Assembly: GCF_050873365.1 (NCBI RefSeq)
Contig: NZ_JBNMIQ010000003.1
Location: 62,001 to 126,000, forward strand
DNA: 64,000 bases
Source: Brotaphodocola sp050873365
GTDB lineage: Bacteria; Bacillota; Clostridia; Lachnospirales; Lachnospiraceae
Reading direction: 5' to 3'
The notes under the pieces were generated by a model that saw only the letters and a list, made by a program, of their open reading frames with translations, had not been told where the DNA came from and searched no databases. The position numbers and the translations under genes were made by a program. Shown in pieces: positions 8,633-16,770 of the stretch (position 1 is the stretch's first letter; the number at the start of each line of letters is the position of its first letter).

Positions 8633-11589
8633 TAGCCGTAGGACCAGCACTTCCACGAAACCTTCTCCCCATCCGTATGAAAGAAGATACTCCCATCCTG
8701 CCCGGTTCCAAGCACCTTTATCTCTCGTGCGTTCAACCTTTCCATCGTCTCCTCATGCGGATGACCATAACGATTATCTTTTCCATAGGAAATCACGGTT
8801 ATCTGTGGGTTCACCGCATCAAGCCATTCCTCACTGTTTGAAAATCTTGAGCCATGATGAGCAGATTTCAGTAGAAAAATCCCTCCAAGCCCGTTCTCGC
8901 CAGAAATCCCAGACATATCCTCTGCGCTCCCGACACGATTTTTCTCACTCTCGCTATTCTTACACTCCAACAGTGCATGTTCCCCCGCCTCACTCATATC
9001 CCCAGTCAGAAGCATTGCAAATTTTCCGTACTCCACGCGAAGCACCAGAGACTGCTCATTGCGGTCACGCTGACTCTTACTATCCTCCACGATTTCCTCC
9101 AAACTTTTCTCTGCACTCTCATTCTCCCCCTGCGGATACAGACAGTGAATCCTCAGCTTTCCACTCTCGATTCGATCTCCCCTCTCCAGCCAGATCACAC
9201 GGCAACCGCGCCGATCTGCCTGCTCAATCAAAGTCTGGTACGCCTCATCCTTCTGTCCCGCCTTTGGAAGAATCAACTGCCTGATCGCGATATCCTCTTC
9301 CTCCTGAAAAAGCCACAACAGTCCACTGATGTGATCGGAATCACCATGGCTGACGATGACACTGTCAATTTTTCGGATTCCACTGCTCTTTATAAACGGA
9401 ACGAGGCGATTTTTCCCAAGATTTTTCTCATCACTGCTTCCGCCATCAACCAGAATCACCGTCGAATCTGCCCGAATACAAATTCCATCCCCTTGCCCCA
9501 CATCAAGAAATGTCACATCAAGCCCTCGATGTGGAAGTGGAAGTAAAAGAAAACTAAGCGCAAATACAAACAACCATACTTCCGGCATTTCACGCTTTTC
9601 ATGCTTCTCATGTTTTTCCAGCGTTTTATACTTTTCCAACGTTTTATGATTTTTCAGTTTTTCACACTTCTCCGGATTTGCTTTCCTTTCCCTGCTCTTT
9701 TTCCATTTTTGAAAGAAGAGAATTCCCACCAAAGCTCCATAATAGACTCCGACCTGCCAGATTCTCGGACGCCCAAGAATCAGATGACTTCCCGGAAATC
9801 TCGCCCCAAACCGACAACACCACTCATACCACCGAAGAAGCATTCTCGCCCCACCAACAGCAAACCGCCCCGCTCCCACGGAAACTTCCACAAGCACAAG
9901 CCCTGCGACTGCTGATCCCACAAGAATTCCCGCAAACGGGACAATAAAAAGGTTCAGAACAATTCCATATAAAGGAAACTGGAAGAAATGCCAGAGCACA
10001 ATCGGAAACGTCACCGCATGCATCCCAATTCCCGCATAGAATGCATCTGCGCTTATACTATGACTTTCCTCACCACCTGCACCTTCACGATTCTCTTCAA
10101 ACAATCCGATTCCAAGAATCGCCCCAAACGAGAGCTGAACGCCCGCCTGCGTCAGTAAATAGGGACTGTCCCACATCAGAATCAATCCGGCAAGCCCAAG
10201 CGCGCTCCGTCTGTCATACATCCGCCCGAGATATGAGGCTCCAAATCCGCTAAGCGTCATCACAAGTGCTCGAATCACCGATGCTGAGCTTCCACTCATC
10301 CACGCATATCCAGTCAACGCCACACCCGCAATCATTGCAGAAAACCCAAATCCAACTCCCAGTTTTCGCAAAAGCCCGTAAACTGCAAGGCTGACAAGAG
10401 AGAGGTGAAGCCCACTGAGTGCCAGAATATGCGCAATTCCATTTTCCTGATAGAGGGTGCGCACCTCCTCGGGAAGATCTGTCCGATCCCCGAGAAGAAC
10501 CGCCCGCAAAATTCCTGCATCCTGACTCCCCGCAACCTGCTCCAAATTTGCCGAAGCGTGCAAAGAAGTCTTCCGAAGTGCCTCAAGAATCCAGTCGCAC
10601 CGCTGATCTTGAACCTCAACCGAGGAGACAAACATCCGATATGTCAGTTTTTTTGATCGATAATACGTGCGATAATCAAATTCTCCGGGTGCGCGTGGCT
10701 GATCAAACGCATAGCAGGTCCCGGTCACACAGATCTGATTTCCGCAGGAAAAATTCTCTCCGATCGCACTCTTCTGATCCCTCCCCAAATCGATCTCCGT
10801 CTTCTGATCAACTTTCACGAGAAGCCGTCGAAGTCGCAACCGTCGATTTTTTCCGTGATTTACATGATTTCTATACTTTCCATGATTTATGTAATTTACA
10901 TAATTTCCGTAATTTACATGATTTCCGTAATTTCCCTCCTGCAACTTCGGAAATTCCGTGTTCGCAACCTCCATGTCTGCAACTTCCATGCTCGCAAACT
11001 TCGTGTCTGCAACTTCCATGTTTTCCGGTTTTGCATGATCCAGTTTGCCAACATAATTCAGTTCCCCATCTTCCAATTCACACGCATCCAGAATCAGCTC
11101 CCACCCGTTTTCTTTCTCGGTGACAGATCGGATTCGTCCGGTGATCGTCGCTACCTCCCCTTCAAGCCCAAGTGCAAGCTCCCGCTCGCAGATATTTCGC
11201 TCGACCGTCGCCCTCCCGGCTCCGATGAGTCCACCAATTAGCGTTATCCCACAACTCATCATCGTCGCCCCACAAAGTCCCGACAGGAAAACAGATGAAA
11301 AAAACGGTAAGAAAAAAGGCCTAAACCGCCCCTGACGATTTTTGCCCTTTTTCTTTCTCTCTCTCGTTTTCTCTTTATTTCCTGACATCAAAATCAGGAC
11401 TGCCTCGATTATCACAATCACGGCGACAGCCAATATAGCGATTGTAATCGTTCTAACTGCTCCGATATTTCCAATAATCTCAGAAATCTTCACAGTTTCC
11501 GCGAGCTCTTCGCTCACCGCTCTCCTACACAGAATCCATGCCTCTCCAAGTACGAATCCTCCTGCCAGGAATGCAAGCGGTCTCTTAAT
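8623..11589 (-). CDS. comEC: ComEC/Rec2 DNA internalisation channel, probable AUU start
   Basis: Membrane channel that passes single-stranded DNA into the cytoplasm during transformation. From the start proposed here it has 988 residues: an N-terminal membrane region, a soluble OB/DUF4131-like domain, the multi-helix competence domain (NGIAHILALSGLHLSLVSL) and a C-terminal metallo-beta-lactamase-like domain (FLDVGQGDG, SHGDSDHISG). The family-typical N-terminus KRPLAFLAGGFVLGEA lies upstream of the first ATG/GTG/TTG-type start (GTG at 11517). The only codons between the preceding in-frame stop and this segment include ATC and ATT, with AGGAGG 5 and 8 nt away, so ATT at 11589 (or ATC) is the likely start. 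It overlaps the end of the upstream GerMN gene. Low-complexity repeats interrupt it in at least two places. Confidence 0.88.
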   Translation of the reverse strand: MKRPLAFLAGGFVLGEAWILCRRAVSEELAETVKISEIIGNIGAVRTITIAILAVAVIVIIEAVLILMSGNKEKTRERKKKGKNRQGRFRPFFLPFFSSVFLSGLCGATMMSCGITLIGGLIGAGRATVERNICERELALGLEGEVATITGRIRSVTEKENGWELILDACELEDGELNYVGKLDHAKPENMEVADTKFASMEVADMEVANTEFPKLQEGNYGNHVNYGNYVNYINHGKYRNHVNHGKNRRLRLRRLLVKVDQKTEIDLGRDQKSAIGENFSCGNQICVTGTCYAFDQPRAPGEFDYRTYYRSKKLTYRMFVSSVEVQDQRCDWILEALRKTSLHASANLEQVAGSQDAGILRAVLLGDRTDLPEEVRTLYQENGIAHILALSGLHLSLVSLAVYGLLRKLGVGFGFSAMIAGVALTGYAWMSGSSASVIRALVMTLSGFGASYLGRMYDRRSALGLAGLILMWDSPYLLTQAGVQLSFGAILGIGLFEENREGAGGEESHSISADAFYAGIGMHAVTFPIVLWHFFQFPLYGIVLNLFIVPFAGILVGSAVAGLVLVEVSVGAGRFAVGGARMLLRWYEWCCRFGARFPGSHLILGRPRIWQVGVYYGALVGILFFQKWKKSRERKANPEKCEKLKNHKTLEKYKTLEKHEKHEKREMPEVWLFVFALSFLLLPLPHRGLDVTFLDVGQGDGICIRADSTVILVDGGSSDEKNLGKNRLVPFIKSSGIRKIDSVIVSHGDSDHISGLLWLFQEEEDIAIRQLILPKAGQKDEAYQTLIEQADRRGCRVIWLERGDRIESGKLRIHCLYPQGENESAEKSLEEIVEDSKSQRDRNEQSLVLRVEYGKFAMLLTGDMSEAGEHALLECKNSESEKNRVGSAEDMSGISGENGLGGIFLLKSAHHGSRFSNSEEWLDAVNPQITVISYGKDNRYGHPHEETMERLNAREIKVLGTGQDGSIFFHTDGEKVSWKCWSYGYGR
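10852..10934 (-). repeat. In-frame 9-bp repeats inside comEC
   Basis: About nine units of the form AAT-YAY-GKA encode N-(Y/H)-(G/V) triplets within the soluble N-terminal domain. Upstream in the same domain (about 10965-11035) a 15/30-bp repeat encodes MEVAD-type units. At about 9600-9665 a KTLEK/HEK repeat lies before the metallo-beta-lactamase domain. Confidence 0.85.
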
Positions 11590-12538
11590 GATCTGATCCT
11601 CCTATAAAATCGAGATTACGCTCAAAGAGCGTATTGAGTGGTATCTTATCTCGAAATACAACATTCTGATTTCCATCGACCGTGATCTGCACCCGGCTGA
11701 CTGAGGACTGCTCAAGCAGAGAATCCACAATCGAGTAAATCGGAATGTAATCCTGCACATTCAGCGCATTGTTGAGAAAACTGCTGTCAAAATTCAGATA
11801 GCACACATTCTCATTTACGGAAATATTCAAAAGTTTCGTCTGCGGATCGAGCGTCGGGCACAGATTCTCCGACTCCGGTCCCTCAAGCAGTGCCTCAACG
11901 ACGACTTTCTCCACGGAAGTGTTGATGTTGTGCATCACACTCCTGCGCTCCGGATACAGCTTTTTTCCGTCTGCATCCGTAAAATACAGTGTCAGCTCCG
12001 TCTTCTCGTAAGCATTGATATCCGTGATGCTGTCCACAAAATCCGAGTCGCTGAGCATGCCGACCGGCATATTGCTGGCATCGAGAAGAGGCTGATCGCC
12101 CGTGTAAATATTGATGTAATCAATTCCATCAATCTGAGTCATCGTCTTTGCGAGTGCCGCCCGGCACAGGATCTCGCGGTAGGATTTCATGCTCGTATAG
12201 TTATTATCAAAATAGAGATAGAGCACAACATCCTCTTTTTTGTAACCCTGATAGATCACCTTATCCGAAAGTGCCATCTGCGCATCGAGATCCGCCGGCA
12301 CGTGGAGAAGCTGTTCCATCAGCTCCTGAATCAGAAAATCCTGATCCGTTGTCTCCGTCTGATAATCGCGCGCGACAAGACGGGTCGCCGACGGATTCAG
12401 GTAATAGATCTGGTACGTCCTTCCTCCGTCTTCCTGCGTTGTCCCCGTTCTCGTCTTTTGACACCCGACAATCCCTGCCACGAGAATCACCAACACTGCC
12501 AGAAAGAGCAGGCAATTTCGTCTCTGTTTCTTATTCAT
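11585..12538 (-). CDS. GerMN-domain lipoprotein
   Basis: A 317-residue exported lipoprotein with a signal segment LLFLAVLVILVAG and lipobox IVGC at about residue 26. The remainder reads as two GerMN-like modules, the second containing VEKVVVEALLEGP and NENVCYLNFDSSFL. GerMN proteins are linked to spore germination and envelope functions; the precise role is unknown. It follows the sensor kinase by 24 bp and its stop overlaps the proposed comEC start, so the three genes are probably co-transcribed. Confidence 0.8.
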   Translation of the reverse strand: MNKKQRRNCLLFLAVLVILVAGIVGCQKTRTGTTQEDGGRTYQIYYLNPSATRLVARDYQTETTDQDFLIQELMEQLLHVPADLDAQMALSDKVIYQGYKKEDVVLYLYFDNNYTSMKSYREILCRAALAKTMTQIDGIDYINIYTGDQPLLDASNMPVGMLSDSDFVDSITDINAYEKTELTLYFTDADGKKLYPERRSVMHNINTSVEKVVVEALLEGPESENLCPTLDPQTKLLNISVNENVCYLNFDSSFLNNALNVQDYIPIYSIVDSLLEQSSVSRVQITVDGNQNVVFRDKIPLNTLFERNLDFIGGSDH

Positions 12539-12562
12539 CTGATTCTATTTGCCTCCCTCTCC

Positions 12563-14020
12563 TCACGCAATATAGTTGAGCGGAATCCGGATCGTGAACG
12601 TACTTCCCTCACCTTCCCGGCTCGTCAACTTGATCGCACCCTTATGCATCAGCACGACATTTCTTGTGATTGCAAGTCCGAGTCCACTTCCACCCGTCTC
12701 TCGCGAGCGCGCCTTATCGACGCGGTAAAAACGCTCAAAAATTCGATCCTGCGCCTCCTCCGGAATTCCGATTCCAGAGTCCGACACCTTGATATAGAAG
12801 AATTTGTGGTCGGCATCGAGGGTCACCCGCACCCAGCCATCCTCCTTGTTGTACTTGATCGCATTCTCCACAAGGTTCGTGATCGCAAGCGAGAGCTTCA
12901 TCTCATCGACATCCGCAGTCACCTCGCGGATGCTCTCAAAAATCAACTCGACTTTCTGACGGTTCGCGATCGGACGCAGACGCTTTAAGATCTGCTCGAC
13001 GAGCGTGTAGATGTTCGACTGGGAAATGTTGAGTTCCGCCTCCGACTTGTCCATCTTCACGAGAGAGAGAAGATCATCGATGATCTTGCTCTCGCGGTCG
13101 ATCTCATCCGAGATGTCCTCCATGAACTCCCGATAAAGCTCCACCGGCACCTCTCCCATTCCCATCAGCGAATCCGCAAGCACGCGAATCGAGGTGATCG
13201 GCGTCTTGAGCTCATGGGAGACATTCGATACAAACTCCTGGCGCGACTGGTCAACCTCCCGAAGTTTTGTGATCGTCATCTCAACCGCCCTCGAGATGTC
13301 CTGAGTCTCCTTGTAACTGTCGGTGCTGATATCGGTGTCGAGAGCACCCTGAGCCACATGATTGAGTCGATTCTGAAATTCCTTAAACGGGAAAATCAGA
13401 CAGGATGCCACCGCAATTCCGGCAAGCAAAACGACAAAGAACACAATGCTCTGAAGCAAGACTGCCTTGTCGTGAACCGCATCCGCAAGCGACATCAACG
13501 GCTCCGTCGACGAGGTGATAATCATGACTCCCTGCACCGCCTTCTCCGCCGTATTGTCATAGATCGGCGTCGTCTGAACAAAATAGTGGCGGTTCTTGAT
13601 GTATCGGTTCATCGTCTCACCCTGATAACAGCGAATCACCGGTTCCGCGATATGAAGACGATTCTCTGCAATATGAAACGTATCCTCCACAATCCGGAAA
13701 TTCTGATCAACGACCACAATTCTCCCATCAAAAATATCCGCGACAGTCTCGATCTCACTGTTCATTATGGAGCGATCTGTCCCGTTCAAATACCCCGCCC
13801 GCGTCAACTTGTCGCTCAAAATCTGGCACTGATTCTGAACCTCCGCCATCCTCGCCTCAATCTGATTTTGACGAACCGAAGCGATCGTTGCATGGGTGCA
13901 CAGAATCATCGGAATCAAACCAAACAGAACAAGAAGAATCACAACCGGTACTTTCAGGCTCACCGTCACCCTTCGTTTGACTGCAAAAGGAAACTGCCAT
14001 TTCTTCTTTACCTGATCCAT
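12563..14020 (-). CDS. Membrane sensor histidine kinase (HAMP/HisKA)
   Basis: A 485-residue kinase with TM1 at about 25-45, an extracellular sensor domain, TM2 at about 185-205, a HAMP linker, the phospho-acceptor box VSNVSHELKTPITS, the N box NLVENAIKYN and the G boxes DSGIGIPEEAQDRIF and GGSGLGLAI. It should autophosphorylate on the H-box histidine and pass phosphate to a response regulator. No regulator gene is adjacent (DegV lies upstream and the GerMN lipoprotein downstream), so it is an orphan here. The lipoprotein may modulate its sensing (inference). Confidence 0.92.
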   Translation of the reverse strand: MDQVKKKWQFPFAVKRRVTVSLKVPVVILLVLFGLIPMILCTHATIASVRQNQIEARMAEVQNQCQILSDKLTRAGYLNGTDRSIMNSEIETVADIFDGRIVVVDQNFRIVEDTFHIAENRLHIAEPVIRCYQGETMNRYIKNRHYFVQTTPIYDNTAEKAVQGVMIITSSTEPLMSLADAVHDKAVLLQSIVFFVVLLAGIAVASCLIFPFKEFQNRLNHVAQGALDTDISTDSYKETQDISRAVEMTITKLREVDQSRQEFVSNVSHELKTPITSIRVLADSLMGMGEVPVELYREFMEDISDEIDRESKIIDDLLSLVKMDKSEAELNISQSNIYTLVEQILKRLRPIANRQKVELIFESIREVTADVDEMKLSLAITNLVENAIKYNKEDGWVRVTLDADHKFFYIKVSDSGIGIPEEAQDRIFERFYRVDKARSRETGGSGLGLAITRNVVLMHKGAIKLTSREGEGSTFTIRIPLNYIA

Positions 14021-14169
14021 TGTTCTCTCACGCTCCTCCTTCCCCCGATTTTTCTGACGTTATTGACGTTGTTTGTGTCTGTCTTTGCGTCTGACGTTTC
14101 GCCAATCTTTGTGTTTGACATTTTCTTTGACGTTTTCTCTAACTCTTTCTCTCGCTCTTTCTCTCGCTT
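14021..14169 (-). other. Purine-rich spacer between degV and kinase
   Basis: On the transcribed strand this consists of repeated GAGAAAGAGCGAGA-like and AACGTCA-like units, with few pyrimidines at the degV side. It is one of several such leaders in the window (also 15040-15280, 43480-43600, 45430-45610). Confidence 0.5.
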
Positions 14170-15039
14170 TTAGTCCAGCTTTTTCGTGCAGGCAAGGGCG
14201 ATTGCTCCCGGTCCGATGTGGCAGGCAACACTCAGAGACAGAGGATCCATATGAATTCCGGCGCTCTTCGGGAAGTGTGCTTTGACTTCCTCAAGAAACT
14301 CCTCTGCCACCTCACGGTCACGCGTGTAAGCGAGCTGAAGCCAGGTGTGCTCCGCCTCCGGATCGTGGAAACGGTTCTCAAGATCATGCTCAATCGCCGT
14401 GATCATCGTGCTCTTTGCCTGCTTGATCGTGCGCGCCTTCGAGAACGAATCGAGCTTCTCGCCCTGAATCTGAAGCACCGGTTTGATCCGAAGCAGGGTT
14501 CCGAGTGCCGCTGCCGCCGGGGTGATGCGTCCGCCCTTCTTCAAGTACTTCAGCGTGTCCACCGTGATGTAGATACTCGACTCAAGCTTTGTCTCCTCGA
14601 GCACGCGCTTGATCTCGGCTCCATCCATGCCTTTCTCTGCCATCGCCTTTGCATCGAGGGCAGACTGGCGCTGAGTCACGGAGATTCTCTGGTTGTTGAC
14701 AACAAAGACCTTGCCCTCATACTCGTCCTCATCCGCAAGCATCATCGCAGTCTGGCAGGAACCGCTCAGCCCGCTCGACATCGGAATGTGCACGATCTGA
14801 TCATACTCTTTAAGAAGTTCATTCCACTGGTTCATCACAGTCTGCGGGGACGGCTGAGAGGTGGAGATCTCTGCTCCATCAGTCAGATGGGTATAAAACT
14901 GCTCCTGCGTCAGGTTGATATCCTCCTCATAAGTCTCACCGTTGATCATAAACGGCATCGGAATCACAGTGATTCCAAGCTCCTTTGCCTGTGCCTGTGT
15001 AACTCCGCTGTTGCTGTCTGTAACGATCGCGATCTTCAT
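14170..15039 (-). CDS. DegV family fatty-acid-binding protein
   Basis: A 289-residue cytoplasmic protein of the DegV/FakB fold, which binds a fatty acid. The start MKIAIVTDSNSGVTQAQAKE, the TSQPSP motif at about residue 60, the IPMSSGLSGSCQTA loop and the C-terminal VACHIGPGAIALAC match the family. FakB-type members present fatty acids to FakA kinase; no fakA is visible here, so the partner must be elsewhere. The leader upstream is strikingly purine-rich. DegV genes are multicopy in Clostridia, so the paralogue type is undetermined. Confidence 0.92.
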   Translation of the reverse strand: MKIAIVTDSNSGVTQAQAKELGITVIPMPFMINGETYEEDINLTQEQFYTHLTDGAEISTSQPSPQTVMNQWNELLKEYDQIVHIPMSSGLSGSCQTAMMLADEDEYEGKVFVVNNQRISVTQRQSALDAKAMAEKGMDGAEIKRVLEETKLESSIYITVDTLKYLKKGGRITPAAAALGTLLRIKPVLQIQGEKLDSFSKARTIKQAKSTMITAIEHDLENRFHDPEAEHTWLQLAYTRDREVAEEFLEEVKAHFPKSAGIHMDPLSLSVACHIGPGAIALACTKKLD

Positions 15040-15280
15040 TTTATTCTAAAATCTCCTTTTTTCTTTTTCATTTCTTTCGTTTGATTTTTTATTTTATTCT
15101 TAATTTCTATTTTTTCTTTTCTTCTATATTTCTTTTTATATCTCTTCTTTTATTTTTCTTCTATATCTTCTTAGTTTTCTTTTGATTTTCTTTCTCTTCT
15201 GGTTTTCTTTTCTCCGTGTTTTCGGTCTTTGTCTTCCGATTCTGATTGCTCTTCTGGTTTTGATTGAAAATGCTCAACGC

Positions 15281-16558
15281 CTACCCGCACTTGAGATCCG
15301 GCTTTTTCTCCTCCTCAATGACCTCGACTTTACGGATCAGATCAATCGCCCACGGCTCCTCCTCCGGATTCTGATAACGAACCGTGACGATCGTCATCTG
15401 ATTCTTGTAGAGAATCTGTGCAGAGACCTCATACCGCAGTTTCCCATCCCTCTGTCTCGGATGATAGACCGCTATGCGCCCGCGAAGATCATCTCTCTCA
15501 TAGTCAATGACCCGCTCAACCTCTTCCTTCTCAAACGGTCGATTTTCAAATCTCGCCTCGTGTTCCAAATTCATCACACAGATGTAGTAGTCATGGCTGT
15601 TCTCTGCCCATCCGTCGTAATAACGCTCCGAGTTTCCCTGTCGCGTCCCGTCGTAGAGATAACTTCCGGGGACGGCAAAGCGCAGAGAGCCGATTGTCCG
15701 AAACAGAAGCCCTTTCCGGCATCCGACCTGCGCATTTCTCGGGAATTCCGGTGTGTGATCGAGCGGTTTCGGCTCGCGCCCGTCGAGTGCACAAAGCTCC
15801 AAATACTCGTTTTTCGGGAACTGGATATCCGCCTTCAATGCAAGCGCACGCTCAAGCAGATCGAGAATCTTTCGATTAATTACCTCATCCTGCTCACTCC
15901 GACCGGATGGCATAAAATAGCATTCCTGATTCATCAGCACAAGCGCACAGTTTCGATAGTAGTAAGCGTCTTTCTCTTCCTCATTCCAGATGAAAAAGTC
16001 CTTTGCAAATCCCATGCTGACTCCGGAATGGACGATGTTTCGGATCTCCTCCATCGAGAACTGGCGGATATGCGTCATCACCATCCCTTTATGCTCCTCG
16101 GGCAGATAATAATTCGCCGGCCAACAGACGAGCTGACGATCCGCGCGATCCTTCTGCTCGAAAATCTGCTTCATCAGATCACCAAACCAGGTATAAAAAT
16201 ACTCTCTCCTCATCCGGATAAAATTGCGATCCCGGTCATATCCGGTATCGTCCTTGACGAGAAGCCCGAGCTTTCCCCGCGACGCGTAGAGATCCAAAAA
16301 GTGAATCACTGCCGCATGAAATCCCGGTCCCGCAATATTCGTCTGGCATTCCCCGACAATCTCGCCCTTCTTCCATGCCATCCACAGAAAGCCCTCCGGG
16401 CAAAATTGATAGATCACATAGTCACCGACCAGGTCGCAGTGATACCCCATCTGCCCTGCAAGCTCTCGCGAGAATCTCTGCATCCGCTCAAGATTCCAGG
16501 TATTCTGGGGAAGCCAGCTATGCTGTGGCTTCATCGAAAATGAAATCGTTATGCCCAT
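15281..16558 (-). CDS. Unrecognised 425-residue protein
   Basis: I do not recognise this family. The protein is soluble, rich in aromatic and charged residues (FLWMAWKKG, CWPANYYLPEEH, AYYYRNCALVLMN), and has no signal peptide or membrane helix. The N-terminal MKPQHSWLPQNTWNLERMQRF and mid-protein RMRREYFYTWFGDLMKQIF suggest an alpha/beta domain. GGGAAGAG directly upstream of the ATG and even codon use support a real gene. It lies between degV and a hybrid-kinase block, with a 240-bp purine-rich spacer after it. No function is proposed. Confidence 0.75.
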   Translation of the reverse strand: MGITISFSMKPQHSWLPQNTWNLERMQRFSRELAGQMGYHCDLVGDYVIYQFCPEGFLWMAWKKGEIVGECQTNIAGPGFHAAVIHFLDLYASRGKLGLLVKDDTGYDRDRNFIRMRREYFYTWFGDLMKQIFEQKDRADRQLVCWPANYYLPEEHKGMVMTHIRQFSMEEIRNIVHSGVSMGFAKDFFIWNEEEKDAYYYRNCALVLMNQECYFMPSGRSEQDEVINRKILDLLERALALKADIQFPKNEYLELCALDGREPKPLDHTPEFPRNAQVGCRKGLLFRTIGSLRFAVPGSYLYDGTRQGNSERYYDGWAENSHDYYICVMNLEHEARFENRPFEKEEVERVIDYERDDLRGRIAVYHPRQRDGKLRYEVSAQILYKNQMTIVTVRYQNPEEEPWAIDLIRKVEVIEEEKKPDLKCG

Positions 16559-16635
16559 ACTCTTCCCTCTCCTGCTGTGCTTTGAATTCGATTTCCTATA
16601 TTTTATCGTATTTCACCCAAAAAGGAAAGTGATTT

Positions 16636-16765
16636 TATTATTGTTCAGATGTAGGCACTTTTGAAACCGAAAGTGCCGTAAAATAACGTGGTGGTAGCAG
16701 ATTTTGCCGATTTGAAATGCGAAGCATCGGCAAAATCCGTTTCCGTTTGCGCAACGCGTAAACAG
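16636..16765 (-). repeat. Intergenic palindromic repeats (families B and C) after hybrid kinase
   Basis: Three hairpin-forming pieces: GGCACTTT with AAAGTGCC (16636-16680, family B, related to 32137-32184 and 58621-58670); GATTTTGCCGAT with ATCGGCAAAATC at about 16700-16737; and a family C unit at 16732-16764, containing GCAAACGGAAACGGATTTT on the minus strand and related to 22855 and 33188. None is followed by a clean U-run, so this is not an ordinary terminator. Confidence 0.7.
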
Positions 16766-16770
16766 GAAAA

